Below, one piece after another: positions 35,263 through 43,525 of a stretch of DNA of 57,533 nt; position 1 is the stretch's first letter; each line of letters starts with the position of its first letter. The notes under the pieces were generated by a model. It ran no database searches. It was not told the DNA's origin and worked only from the letters and a program-made list of their open reading frames with translations. A program made the position numbers and the translations under genes. Origin of the DNA: Thermogemmatispora sp. (GTDB lineage Bacteria; Chloroflexota; Ktedonobacteria; Ktedonobacterales; Ktedonobacteraceae). The DNA is taken from contig NZ_JADGIA010000007.1 in the NCBI RefSeq assembly GCF_019683635.1, positions 1 through 57,533 of the forward strand. The letters run 5' to 3'.

Positions 35263-35928
35263 GTGAGGTGGCTGAACTGGCGTCTGGCTTCGCGCCTTTC
35301 GGTATTGACAATGGCCTTGCTGGTGGTTCTCGTGGTGGCTGTGCTGAACCTGCGGGCCGGCCAGGGAGGGAGCGCCAACGGCCAGCCTGCAGCTCAGCCC
35401 ACCGCTAGCAGCTCTGGGCTGCAGGGGACGCTGCTCGATGGTCGACCTGCCCCCGGTTTCCAGCTCACAGATCAGTTCGGTCGTTCTGTCTCGCTGGCAG
35501 AGTTCAAGGGGAAACCGGTGGTGATCACCTTCCTCTATACTCATTGTCCAACGGTCTGCCCCTTGACCGCCGATAAGCTGCATACAGTCATGCAGCAGCT
35601 CGGCAGCGATGCCCAGCGCGTGGCGGTCCTGGCTGTGAGCGTCGACCCGGTAGGCGATACCCAGTCCGCCGCTCTGGCCTTTTCGAATACTCACAAGATG
35701 ACCGCCTACTGGCACTTCTTGATCGGCTCGCGCTCGGCTCTCTCGCCTATCTGGAGCGCCTATAGTATCGATGCCGAGGCGGCTACCGCCAATAGTAGCA
35801 GCGGTTCGGTATCCCATACCGCCGTGCTCTATGTGCTGGATAAACAGGGACGCGAGCGCGTCCTCCTGAGCGATGACTTCGACCCATCTCAGCTAACAAG
35901 CGACTTGAAAATACTGCTTAAGGAGTAG
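35263..35928 (+). CDS. SCO1/SenC-type copper chaperone
   Basis: SCO proteins deliver copper to the CuA site of oxidase subunit II or keep its cysteines reduced. The 221-residue product has an N-terminal membrane anchor (about residues 10-27), a linker, and a thioredoxin-like domain with the CPTVCP copper/thiol motif near residue 91 and the partner His in SVSHTAVLYVLD near residue 185. The GTG at 35263 follows AGGAG and lies 10 bp after ctaA-ctaB, so the two form an operon that equips the oxidase with heme A and copper. Confidence 0.92.
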   Translation: MRWLNWRLASRLSVLTMALLVVLVVAVLNLRAGQGGSANGQPAAQPTASSSGLQGTLLDGRPAPGFQLTDQFGRSVSLAEFKGKPVVITFLYTHCPTVCPLTADKLHTVMQQLGSDAQRVAVLAVSVDPVGDTQSAALAFSNTHKMTAYWHFLIGSRSALSPIWSAYSIDAEAATANSSSGSVSHTAVLYVLDKQGRERVLLSDDFDPSQLTSDLKILLKE

Positions 35929-36251
35929 TGCCAGCGCAGCCTGGCTCGCTCTTCGGGCAGGAAGTCGAGGCACGCACGAGCAGGCAGCAGAACGGGACAA
36001 GCACGAGCGAGGACGGAAAAGGTGTAGAGCTACTGGCGGTAGCACACAGGCCAGACGGGCGAGGCGCTGCGTTCAATAGAAGAGCGACGGGGAGGATGGC
36101 GCCCCTATCTGAAAGCCTGGAGCTGCGGGGCCTGGCTTGCAAGAATGTTCCTCTCCTGCTATCCTTAGAAAAGGAGAGGACTCTTGCAATCTGTCCGTGC
36201 TCGTACGCTATTTATTCTGCAGTAGAAAGATTTCGCGGAGATGCGATAAGT
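35929..36251 (+). other. interval between SCO and BON genes
   Basis: The BON gene frame is open through this stretch from 35928, but its translation here is Arg/Ser-rich and unlike a protein domain. An AT-rich segment at 36160-36235 may carry the BON gene promoter; no well-spaced boxes were found. Confidence 0.35.
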
Positions 36252-37064
36252 ATGGAAACTCACCTGCAAGGCATCAATCTCGCGACAGGTGACCTGACCG
36301 CTACGCTCCTCCCGGCCTATGAGGAGGAGCAGGAGGGGGCAGGAGAGCATCACCTGCCTATTCCTAGCTACTGGCCGCTGATCGCCAGCGTGTCAATCTT
36401 GGTGACCTTCATCGGCCTGCTGATCATCGATCAGACGCCGGTGCTGGCTTTACTCGGTGCGCTGGGCACGCTCATCGGGATCGTCGGCTGGGGACTGGAA
36501 GACCCGCAGGCTCATGCTCATGCCGAGGCCTACCCCGGTTTCGGTGTCGGCACCGCCGAGGGCGAGGTCAGTCCGCTAGCCGAGGCGGTGCGCGAGCAGG
36601 CGCAGGAGATTGTCGATCGCCTGGTGGTGCGCGGAGATCTGGCCTGGAGCGCCCACCCGGTCAACGTGGAGGTAGAGCAGGAGGGTGTGGTCCTGGCCCT
36701 CTACGGTAAGGTGGAGCTGGAGGCTCAGAAGCAGGCCATCGAGGAAGAGATTCGTAAGCTGCCCCATGTGATCGATGTGCGCAACTTCATTATCGCTGAG
36801 GATGCCATCCTCAACGAGGCCAACCGCCGCATTGCTAAGCTACAAGAGGCGGGCAAGCTGGAGGGCGCCACAGACCTGCGGGTGCTTATTGAAAACTACG
36901 TCCTCCACCTCTACGGCGAGGTGCCTACGCGCCAGATGAAGTATCTGCTGGAGGATGAGCTGATCCAGATTCCTGGCGTGCGCGTAGTGGTGAACCACAT
37001 CGGCCTGAATGAGGATATCCCCGGCGAGCTGGGCCGCACAAAGGGGAAAGTCGGCAAGGGCTAG
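36252..37064 (+). CDS. two-helix subunit IV-like membrane anchor fused to two BON domains
   Basis: The 270-residue product starts with a short acidic segment and two hydrophobic helices (about residues 37-78, ending GIVGWGLED) that match the small oxidase-associated protein at 28245-28625. Two BON-like domains follow (about residues 115-185 and 188-262; e.g. VVLALYGKVELEAQKQAIEEEI and YVLHLYGEVPTRQMKYLLE patterns). BON domains bind membranes or support osmotic protection. Placed after ctaA-ctaB and SCO, the protein may touch the oxidase. The ATG at 36252 has GGAG at a long spacing. Confidence 0.7.
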   Translation: METHLQGINLATGDLTATLLPAYEEEQEGAGEHHLPIPSYWPLIASVSILVTFIGLLIIDQTPVLALLGALGTLIGIVGWGLEDPQAHAHAEAYPGFGVGTAEGEVSPLAEAVREQAQEIVDRLVVRGDLAWSAHPVNVEVEQEGVVLALYGKVELEAQKQAIEEEIRKLPHVIDVRNFIIAEDAILNEANRRIAKLQEAGKLEGATDLRVLIENYVLHLYGEVPTRQMKYLLEDELIQIPGVRVVVNHIGLNEDIPGELGRTKGKVGKG

Positions 37065-37719
37065 TCTCCTTTCGCTCATCCGGCCAGCGGGACGAGCGAG
37101 AACAGACTAGGAAGGGGTTTCTGTTCTCGCTCGACACGAGCCCTGTTTTCACCATGTCAACGATTATACCTGGTTGGCTAGACTGCCAGTCGCTTTGCAG
37201 ATTCTTTTTGCACTGAGGCGACGCAAGCAAGGCGAGCAGAAGGAACCGCTTCTGCCCGCCTCCTTTCTTTGTTTCCTGGGAGGAAGAGAGGCAGCGGCCT
37301 GTCAAAGCTCCCCCTGCGCACCTGGCTGGCTCACAACATCTTGTTCTGCCGGATGCAAAAGTACCTGCGAGTGCGAACGCGAAGATAGAGATCGGACTTT
37401 CGCCTGTTGGGACCGGGCATCCGCTCAACTCAACATTCTGTAACCACTCGCCCGAGCGAAACGTATCCTTTAGAGGGATGGTAATAGCCCCAGACAGGTC
37501 CATTTCTGCTGCCCCGCGGCTACAGCCGAGGGGAAGAGACGGAGGCCGCCGCAGGCTTATGTCTAGATCGCTTGGGATTATAACGTCGTACCTTAACAGG
37601 GAGATAATAGTCTGCCCATAGAGATGCTGCCACAGAGGACGCCACTCTGCGGGAAGGAAACCAGTCTCTGAGCATGACTGTCCATCACAAGCCGCCGCTG
37701 AGTAGGAGGCCAGAGAGCA
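37065..37719 (+). other. gap of about 650 bp before the signalling cluster
   Basis: It holds the hairpin at 37094-37132 and, near 37575-37620, an AT-richer stretch (TATAAC and GATAAT boxes without well-spaced partners) that may drive the receiver gene. A long open frame on the minus strand crosses it but runs into the BON gene antisense, lacks a ribosome site and looks spurious. Confidence 0.4.
37094..37132 (+). terminator. hairpin after the BON gene
   Basis: GAGCGAGAACAGA (37094-37106) and TCTGTTCTCGCTC (37120-37132) form a perfect 13-bp stem around a 13-base loop, 30 bp after the BON stop. A short TTTT lies 23 bp downstream. It probably ends the ctaA-ctaB-SCO-BON transcription unit. Confidence 0.65.
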
Positions 37720-38310
37720 ATGGCGGATTCGTCCACCCAAACTGTACTGTTGATCGAGGCAGAAGCCTCCTTACGGCGCCTGATCACCCTGGGCTTGCAA
37801 CAACAAGGGATCTCGGTCATCGCGACCGATCCCCAGCACTGGCCCTCTCTCTCACCTGATTGCCGGCCAGGACTCCTGGTCATAGACATCGATACAGGTC
37901 GCAGGCAAGATGCTTCCCTCCTGCAGATCCTGCGCGCTCAACCGCAGTTTGCCGGAGTAGCAGCCATCGTCTTGTCTTGGGATTGGGAAACGCCTTGCCT
38001 TCCGCAAGATGAAACTACATTTTACGTACGTAAACCTTTCGATGCCCGTTTTCTATATGCATTAATCGAAGAGCAGCTCTCGGCCAAGCCGCTGGTCGCG
38101 GAGGCCGCGACCCATCAGGCTAGCTTCTGCCCGCTGGCAACGGCTGCCGGTCTGCTTCTGGTCATTGTCGGCCTGATGGGGCAACTGGTCATTGCGGGAA
38201 TAGGTCTGGCGATTGCGCTGGCTGCTCTCCTATGGTGGACCCTGGGCCAGCAGCCGCGCTCCTACCTCTCCGCCCCCTGGCTACAACCTTCGCACCCATG
38301 CCACGTATAG
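37720..38310 (+). CDS. receiver domain fused to two membrane helices
   Basis: Residues about 8-125 form a CheY-like receiver: acidic residues in LLIEAEAS, the probable phospho-acceptor Asp in LLVIDIDTG near residue 54, and the conserved Lys in YVRKPF near residue 108. Instead of an output domain, two adjacent hydrophobic segments follow (about residues 143-176), then a short tail. A receiver attached to the membrane at its C-terminus is rare; it may recruit a partner or sequester phosphate. AGGAGG precedes the ATG. The gene heads the phospho-signalling cluster, 170 bp before the first phosphatase. Confidence 0.7.
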   Translation: MADSSTQTVLLIEAEASLRRLITLGLQQQGISVIATDPQHWPSLSPDCRPGLLVIDIDTGRRQDASLLQILRAQPQFAGVAAIVLSWDWETPCLPQDETTFYVRKPFDARFLYALIEEQLSAKPLVAEAATHQASFCPLATAAGLLLVIVGLMGQLVIAGIGLAIALAALLWWTLGQQPRSYLSAPWLQPSHPCHV

Positions 38311-38418
38311 ACTAGTGTCAAGGCTAGATGATACAGTAATGAGAGCTTCCTGAACCCTTTTTAAATGACGTAGGTAGAGGCGGTCTGTGCCTTTTACCTC
38401 TCCCATAAATATGAGTTA

Positions 38419-38427
38419 TGCTATAGC
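38419..38427 (+). promoter_or_regulatory. extended -10 promoter of the phosphatase-kinase genes
   Basis: TGCTATAGC is a TGn-extended -10 box in an AT-rich stretch (38400-38440). The transcript would begin near 38434, about 47 bp before the phosphatase ATG. Confidence 0.4.
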
Positions 38428-38480
38428 AAACAAACAGTGAAATACAGGCAGAAAAGCCCGCCTGCATGAGGTATTCGACC

Positions 38481-39410
38481 ATGCCATTAAGACTGCTTGC
38501 CGCGGATAAAACCGATGTTGGTCGGCAACGAGAACAGAACGAAGACTGCGCCTATCGGCGGATCAGCCCAGAGGGGGATGTAGCCCTTTTCATCGTCGCC
38601 GATGGAATGGGTGGCTACCGTGCAGGGGAAGTTGCCAGCCGCTTGGCGGTAGAAACGATCAGCCAGGCCCTCGACAGCTTTTTCCAGCCGCTTAGTGAGC
38701 AACCAACCATTCAGCTCACTCCCCCCATAGAGGAGCAGCCGACCGTGAAACTGGCTCCTCCAGTCGAGGAGGAACCCACGGTGAGAAGCAGCCCCGAAGC
38801 CGTCCCCCATCATTCACCCGCCCCGGAGCAACAAGCGCGACTGACGATCAGACTACCTGAGACGCCGTTGTTGCGCTCCGTCGAAGAGCGGCTTGTGAAC
38901 GCCATCAGGCAGGCCAACAGCGCCATCATCCACCACGGCGAGCAGCGAAGAGAGGCCCGGGGACTGGGCTGCACCGTCACCGCGGCCCTGGTTTACCAGG
39001 GCATGGCCTACATCGCCAATGTTGGCGACAGCAGAACCTACCTGCTGCGTCATGGCCAGCTCAAGCCACTGACACGCGACCATTCGCTGGTAGCCAAGCT
39101 GGTCGAAGCTCACCAGATTTCGCCTGAAGAGATTTACACTCATCCTCAGCGCAATCTCATCTACCGTTCGCTGGGGGCGGGCCGGCGGCAGGTCGAGGTA
39201 GACATCTTTCAGGAGCGCTTGCAGCCTGGTGATATGTTGCTTCTCTGTAGTGACGGGCTTTGGGAAATGGTCCGCGATGACGAAATCTGCAAAACCTTAA
39301 GCGAACAAAAGTCCCTTCAGGACATCTGCGATCAGCTGATCGCTCTGGCCAACGCACACGGGGGCGAAGATAATATCACAGCCCTTGTCGTGCGCGTCGA
39401 GGCGGCCTGA
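38481..39410 (+). CDS. PP2C-type Ser/Thr protein phosphatase
   Basis: The 309-residue PPM phosphatase has all metal-site motifs: GRQREQNEDC, FIVADGMGG, NVGDSRTYL, CSDGLWEMV and GGEDNITALV. It should remove phosphate from Ser/Thr of proteins phosphorylated by the neighbouring kinase. An insert at about residues 73-120 carries three near-repeats of E-[EQ]-x-P-T-[IV]-x-[LS]-x-P, absent from ordinary PP2C and probably a flexible loop with phosphorylatable Thr. The ATG at 38481 follows TGAGG; an ATG at 38466 is also in frame. The kinase gene starts 23 bp after the stop. Confidence 0.9.
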   Translation: MPLRLLAADKTDVGRQREQNEDCAYRRISPEGDVALFIVADGMGGYRAGEVASRLAVETISQALDSFFQPLSEQPTIQLTPPIEEQPTVKLAPPVEEEPTVRSSPEAVPHHSPAPEQQARLTIRLPETPLLRSVEERLVNAIRQANSAIIHHGEQRREARGLGCTVTAALVYQGMAYIANVGDSRTYLLRHGQLKPLTRDHSLVAKLVEAHQISPEEIYTHPQRNLIYRSLGAGRRQVEVDIFQERLQPGDMLLLCSDGLWEMVRDDEICKTLSEQKSLQDICDQLIALANAHGGEDNITALVVRVEAA

Positions 39411-39433
39411 AGGCGGTTGAGGAAGAAAGCGCT

Positions 39434-41440
39434 ATGGCTCTCCCGATCGGCACAATTCTCGATGGTAAATTCCGCGTTGTTGAAGTGCTCGGCGAAGGTG
39501 GAATGGGTACCGTCTACAAGGTCGAGCAGGTTGACCGCCCCGGCTTTTATCGCGCTGTCAAGGAGCTGCTTATCAACCCGGGAATGCCAGAAGAGGAGCG
39601 CAAGGCCGCTATCGAGCGCTTCAATAAAGAGATTGATTTGATGTTCAATCTCAAGCATCCTAATATCCCCTCGTTGATTGTTAGCTTCCAGGAACGGGGC
39701 AATTACTACTTTGTCATGGAATTTGTGCCCGGTAAAAGCCTCGATAAGATCCTGGAAGAGAACAAAGGGCCGCTCGATGAGGAACAGGTCATTCGCTGGA
39801 TGATGAAGGTCTGTGAGGCCCTCAGCTACATCCACTCGCGTAACCCACCGATCATTCTGCGCGACCTCAAGCCCGGCAATATCATGATCACGCCGGAGGG
39901 CGATGTCCAGCTGATCGACTTTGGGATAGCGCGCCGCTTCAACCCGAACAAGCGCACCAACACAGAGAACCTGGGCACCATATCCTATGCCTCACCCGAG
40001 CATCTTGGCTCAATTACTGCTCCGGGCCAGAAGCGCTCACCTCAGAACCCCGGTCGTTTGGTTCAAACCGACGCCCGCTCGGACATCTATTCGCTTGGGG
40101 CCACCATGTATCACCTGCTGACCAACCAGGAGCCGGAGCCGATGCAGACGCCGGCTCCTGGCAGCATCCGCGCCAAGAATCCGAAGTTGCGCACGATCCA
40201 GGTGGAAGGGCGCATCATCTGCCCGATCGAGCAGGTGATTATCAAAGCCATGCAGCAGGACCCGGCCCATCGCTTTCAGAGCGCCGAGGCCATGCGAGTA
40301 GCCTTGCAGCAGTGTCTGCCTGGTCAGGCGGCGCCCGCCACCATTCAGATTCCGGCGATCTCGCCCAACGCCACCATCGTGGTGCCGGCCATAGGCGGAC
40401 AGGCTTCAGCGCCGGCGGCGCCGCTGCCCCAGGCGCCCCAGGGCCCAGGGCCAATTTGTCCCCGCTGCGGCCTGCAGAACCGTCCGGGGGCCAAATTTTG
40501 TAAGCGTGATGGTCAACCCCTGTTCCAGGGAGCGGCAGCGGTCCCCCCGAATGTACGCATGCAGGCACAAGCCTACGCCTCACTGCCAGCAGGCGTTGTG
40601 CGCCAGCCGATCCGCGCCCGTCCCGTCTCCGTCGGCGCCCCGGTCAGCAACGACCCACTGGCCTTCTATCGGCGCGGTTTGCAAGATCTCAACAACCGGC
40701 ACTACGTCGAGGCGATTGAGGAATTCAAGCAAGCGCTGTCCCTGGGTCGCCCTACCTACGACGTACTCTACAGCCTGGCCCGAGCGTATCGCCAGTACGC
40801 CCAGTCCCTGCGCGATAAAGATGAGAAGCTTTTTCATGAAAATATGACACATGCTGCTGAGTACTTCGCCCAAGCGGTCAATAACCGGCAGAACGCTCTG
40901 GATGCCTACTTCCAGCTCGGCCTCTGCTATCTCGACCTGGGCCTTTATCCCAAGGCCGAGGCCGCTTTCAAAGAGGCACAGCGCATTGCCCCTCAGGACG
41001 CGGCCATCTATTATCAGCTCGGGCAGGTGGCCATGAAACAGGGCTACCATCGCGAAGCCGAGGGCTACTTGCTCGAAGGTCTCAAGATTAATCCCGATCA
41101 TGCCCTCATTTTGCTCGCCCTGGGCCGCCTTTACAGCGAAACACGCCAGTACAACTCGGCGATCCGCGTCCTCCAGGAGGCCACGCGCTGCGACCCCTCC
41201 CACGTGGATGGCTGGTATGAGCTGGGTCGCGCTCACATGCGCGCCAACCAGTGGAATCAGGCCCTCAGCGCCCTTGAACAGGCGCGGCAACGCGATCCCG
41301 AGCGGGCCGAGATCTATAGCGCAATGGCCACGTGCTATCTGAAAATGCGTAAAAAGGTGGAAGCCAGACAAATGCTCCGCGAAGCTCTACAGCGCGATCC
41401 CAACAGCGCCGAGGCGCTGCGCCTACAAAAGCAGCTGTAA
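39434..41440 (+). CDS. Ser/Thr protein kinase with zinc ribbon and TPR repeats
   Basis: The 668-residue soluble protein has a Hanks-type kinase domain (about residues 10-290): Gly loop LGEGGMGTVYKV, Lys in RAVKELL, catalytic loop ILRDLKPGNI (Leu in place of the His of HRD), metal motif IDFGIAR and ASPEHLG. A linker with two ATI-x-[IV]-PAI motifs follows, then a zinc-ribbon-like segment (CPRCGLQNRPGAKFC, near residue 342; the fourth ligand is not Cys), and from about residue 412 at least six TPR units for partner binding. It lies between two PP2C phosphatases, with vWA and FHA genes downstream. GGAAGAAAG precedes the ATG. Confidence 0.92.
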   Translation: MALPIGTILDGKFRVVEVLGEGGMGTVYKVEQVDRPGFYRAVKELLINPGMPEEERKAAIERFNKEIDLMFNLKHPNIPSLIVSFQERGNYYFVMEFVPGKSLDKILEENKGPLDEEQVIRWMMKVCEALSYIHSRNPPIILRDLKPGNIMITPEGDVQLIDFGIARRFNPNKRTNTENLGTISYASPEHLGSITAPGQKRSPQNPGRLVQTDARSDIYSLGATMYHLLTNQEPEPMQTPAPGSIRAKNPKLRTIQVEGRIICPIEQVIIKAMQQDPAHRFQSAEAMRVALQQCLPGQAAPATIQIPAISPNATIVVPAIGGQASAPAAPLPQAPQGPGPICPRCGLQNRPGAKFCKRDGQPLFQGAAAVPPNVRMQAQAYASLPAGVVRQPIRARPVSVGAPVSNDPLAFYRRGLQDLNNRHYVEAIEEFKQALSLGRPTYDVLYSLARAYRQYAQSLRDKDEKLFHENMTHAAEYFAQAVNNRQNALDAYFQLGLCYLDLGLYPKAEAAFKEAQRIAPQDAAIYYQLGQVAMKQGYHREAEGYLLEGLKINPDHALILLALGRLYSETRQYNSAIRVLQEATRCDPSHVDGWYELGRAHMRANQWNQALSALEQARQRDPERAEIYSAMATCYLKMRKKVEARQMLREALQRDPNSAEALRLQKQL

Positions 41441-41562
41441 TGAGCCTGACCTGGAGCATCAACAATACCTGAATGAATGAAAGAATCGTCGCCAGCCACT
41501 CCTGAGCCGAACACCAGGAGAAGAGAGGATCGAATCCGTCTCAGAGAGCGAGGAGAGCAGGT

Positions 41563-43476
41563 ATGATCTGTCCAGTTTGCAGCACGCCCAACCGCGACGA
41601 TGCGAAATTCTGCAAAAGCTGTGGGCGCTCACTTCCGCGGGAAGCCCCCGCCGGCGAAAGTTCCGCCGCTTCCGAGCAGTCAACCGGGCAATCCCAGGGA
41701 GTGGAGCGCGTCGCCGCCAGCCAGGAACCGGAAGACCCAAGCCTGGCACCGACACTGATCCTTACCCCCGAGCGCATGATGGCCTACCATAGCCAGCGCT
41801 GGCAGCGTGAGCTAGAGGAGGCCGAACGGCAGCAACAGCAAGCGAATAGCAGACCGGAACAGGAGACCAGGGACGTCGCCGACTTACCAACCATTCTGCT
41901 TGCGCCGGGAATGGGCGAGAGGATGGCCGAGACTCCGGGCGGCGCCGTTGTCAGTGAGCAGTCCCCTGCATCAGCAGCTGCGACCGGCGAGAGAAGTGGC
42001 CAGGCAGAGCCAGGCTCAGCGGCAGCTAGCAGCAGTCCGCCAAGCAGCGGCGAGCTGATGGGGGCCTCAGCAGCTCAGCCTGTCGAGAGCGAGCAGCCGG
42101 CTTCTGCTGCGGTCAGCGGCGCTGCTGAGGGCCCGGCAGAGCCAGCCGCCGAAGGAGCAACAGAAGAACAATCACAAGAAGGGACAACAACCGCGGTGGA
42201 AGAGCAACCATCAGCAGATCAACCTGCTCAGCCAGAGGCTGCCGAGCAGACCTCCGCAGCCAGTGCGGAATTGGAGTCACAGAGCCAGCAAGCAGAGAAT
42301 CTCGGCGGCGAAGCTGTGGCAGGAGCGAGCAGCGGGCCACTAGAGAGCGGCACCCTCCTTGGTGGGCGCTACCTGATCAACCAGCTCGTACAAGAAGAGG
42401 AACACGAGCGCATCTATCAGGTCACCGACCAACAGGGCTACCAGCGCTGCTGGAACTGTGGTAGCCAGGAAAATGCCGAAGGTGACGAGTTTTGCATCAA
42501 CTGCGGCGCCGAATTGCTGGGTATGCCCTACCTTCTGCACGAATTCAGCGGCGAGCGGACCAGTCCAGAGACCCAGGTCACCGGCGGTCATATCATCAAC
42601 ACTTTCATCGAAGGAGGGCGCACCTACGCCGTTGAGCAGCCGCAGGCCGAGCGCGATCCCTTCCCCGAGGGCGTGCATCTGATGGCGGCGGCTCTCTCCG
42701 ACGCGGGCATCCTGCGCCGCGATCAGCCGAACGAGGACAGCACCCTGGTTCTCCTTCTAGAGCGCTCGCACGAATCCATCTCCCAACCAATGGGTATCTT
42801 CATCGTCGCCGACGGCATGGGAGGACACGCCAGCGGTCAGCTTGCCAGCCGCGTCGCCGTCAATACTATTGCCGAGCGCATTGTCCGCGACCTGCTGGCG
42901 GCCCCACTGAGCGCCGAAAGGGAGAGCCAGCAACCGCCGGCCCCCGCGGAGGAAGACCAACTTGTGCGCTTGCTTCAGGAAGCCGTCGAGGAGGCCAACA
43001 GCCGCCTCTGCCAGATCAACCAGCAGAACAAGACCGATATGGGTTGCACCCTGACCGGTTTTATGATTGTGGGGCGCCACTCGTATATCGTTAATGTGGG
43101 CGACAGTCGTACCTACATGGTCCGTGGCGGGCAACTCTACCAGCGGACAACCGATCACTCGCTCGTGGGGCAGCTTGTGGCCGGCGGTTTGCTCCAACCT
43201 GACGAAGTGTACACCCATCCGCAGCGTAGCCAGATCTTCCGCAGCCTGGGCGATCGCCCCAACGTGCAGATCGACCTCTTCAAGCAAGAGTTGTACCCGG
43301 GAGACATCCTGCTGAGTTGCTCAGACGGGCTTTGGGAGATGGTACGCGACCCACAGATCGAGAGCATTCTCAACGCAGCCCCAGATCCACAGACAGCCTG
43401 TGCCCAGTTGATAGAGGCAGCCAATGCAAATGGGGGAGAAGACAACATCAGCGCTGTTGTGGTCTTTGTACGTTGA
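41563..43476 (+). CDS. PP2C phosphatase with zinc ribbons and a degenerate kinase-like N-lobe
   Basis: The 637-residue product begins with a zinc ribbon (CPVCSTPNRDDAKFCKSCG). A Ser/Ala/Glu-rich linker of about 230 residues follows. Next comes a segment that looks like the start of a Hanks kinase without its catalytic parts (LLGGRYLINQL near residue 264, then YQVTDQQG), interrupted by a second zinc ribbon (CWNCGSQENAEGDEFC, about residues 296-312). Residues about 375-637 are a complete PP2C (RRDQPNEDS, FIVADGMGGH, NVGDSRTYM, CSDGLWEMV, GGEDNISAVV), closely similar to the phosphatase at 38481. The linker has APTLILTP and LPTILLAP, like the Thr motifs of its neighbours. Confidence 0.88.
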   Translation: MICPVCSTPNRDDAKFCKSCGRSLPREAPAGESSAASEQSTGQSQGVERVAASQEPEDPSLAPTLILTPERMMAYHSQRWQRELEEAERQQQQANSRPEQETRDVADLPTILLAPGMGERMAETPGGAVVSEQSPASAAATGERSGQAEPGSAAASSSPPSSGELMGASAAQPVESEQPASAAVSGAAEGPAEPAAEGATEEQSQEGTTTAVEEQPSADQPAQPEAAEQTSAASAELESQSQQAENLGGEAVAGASSGPLESGTLLGGRYLINQLVQEEEHERIYQVTDQQGYQRCWNCGSQENAEGDEFCINCGAELLGMPYLLHEFSGERTSPETQVTGGHIINTFIEGGRTYAVEQPQAERDPFPEGVHLMAAALSDAGILRRDQPNEDSTLVLLLERSHESISQPMGIFIVADGMGGHASGQLASRVAVNTIAERIVRDLLAAPLSAERESQQPPAPAEEDQLVRLLQEAVEEANSRLCQINQQNKTDMGCTLTGFMIVGRHSYIVNVGDSRTYMVRGGQLYQRTTDHSLVGQLVAGGLLQPDEVYTHPQRSQIFRSLGDRPNVQIDLFKQELYPGDILLSCSDGLWEMVRDPQIESILNAAPDPQTACAQLIEAANANGGEDNISAVVVFVR

Positions 43477-43482
43477 ACACTA

Positions 43483-43491
43483 TGGTATACT
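43483..43491 (+). promoter_or_regulatory. extended -10 promoter before the vWA gene
   Basis: TGGTATACT is a TGn-extended -10 box 7 bp after the phosphatase stop. It could give the vWA and FHA genes transcription of their own. Confidence 0.4.
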
Positions 43492-43525
43492 GAAGGCTGC
43501 CACCAATGAAAGGAGCTGATAGACT

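Noticed and set aside
36925..37740. Open frame of about 270 codons on the minus strand in the gap before the signalling cluster
   Set aside because: It runs antisense into the BON gene, crosses the terminator-like hairpin, has mixed low-quality composition and no recognisable start signal.
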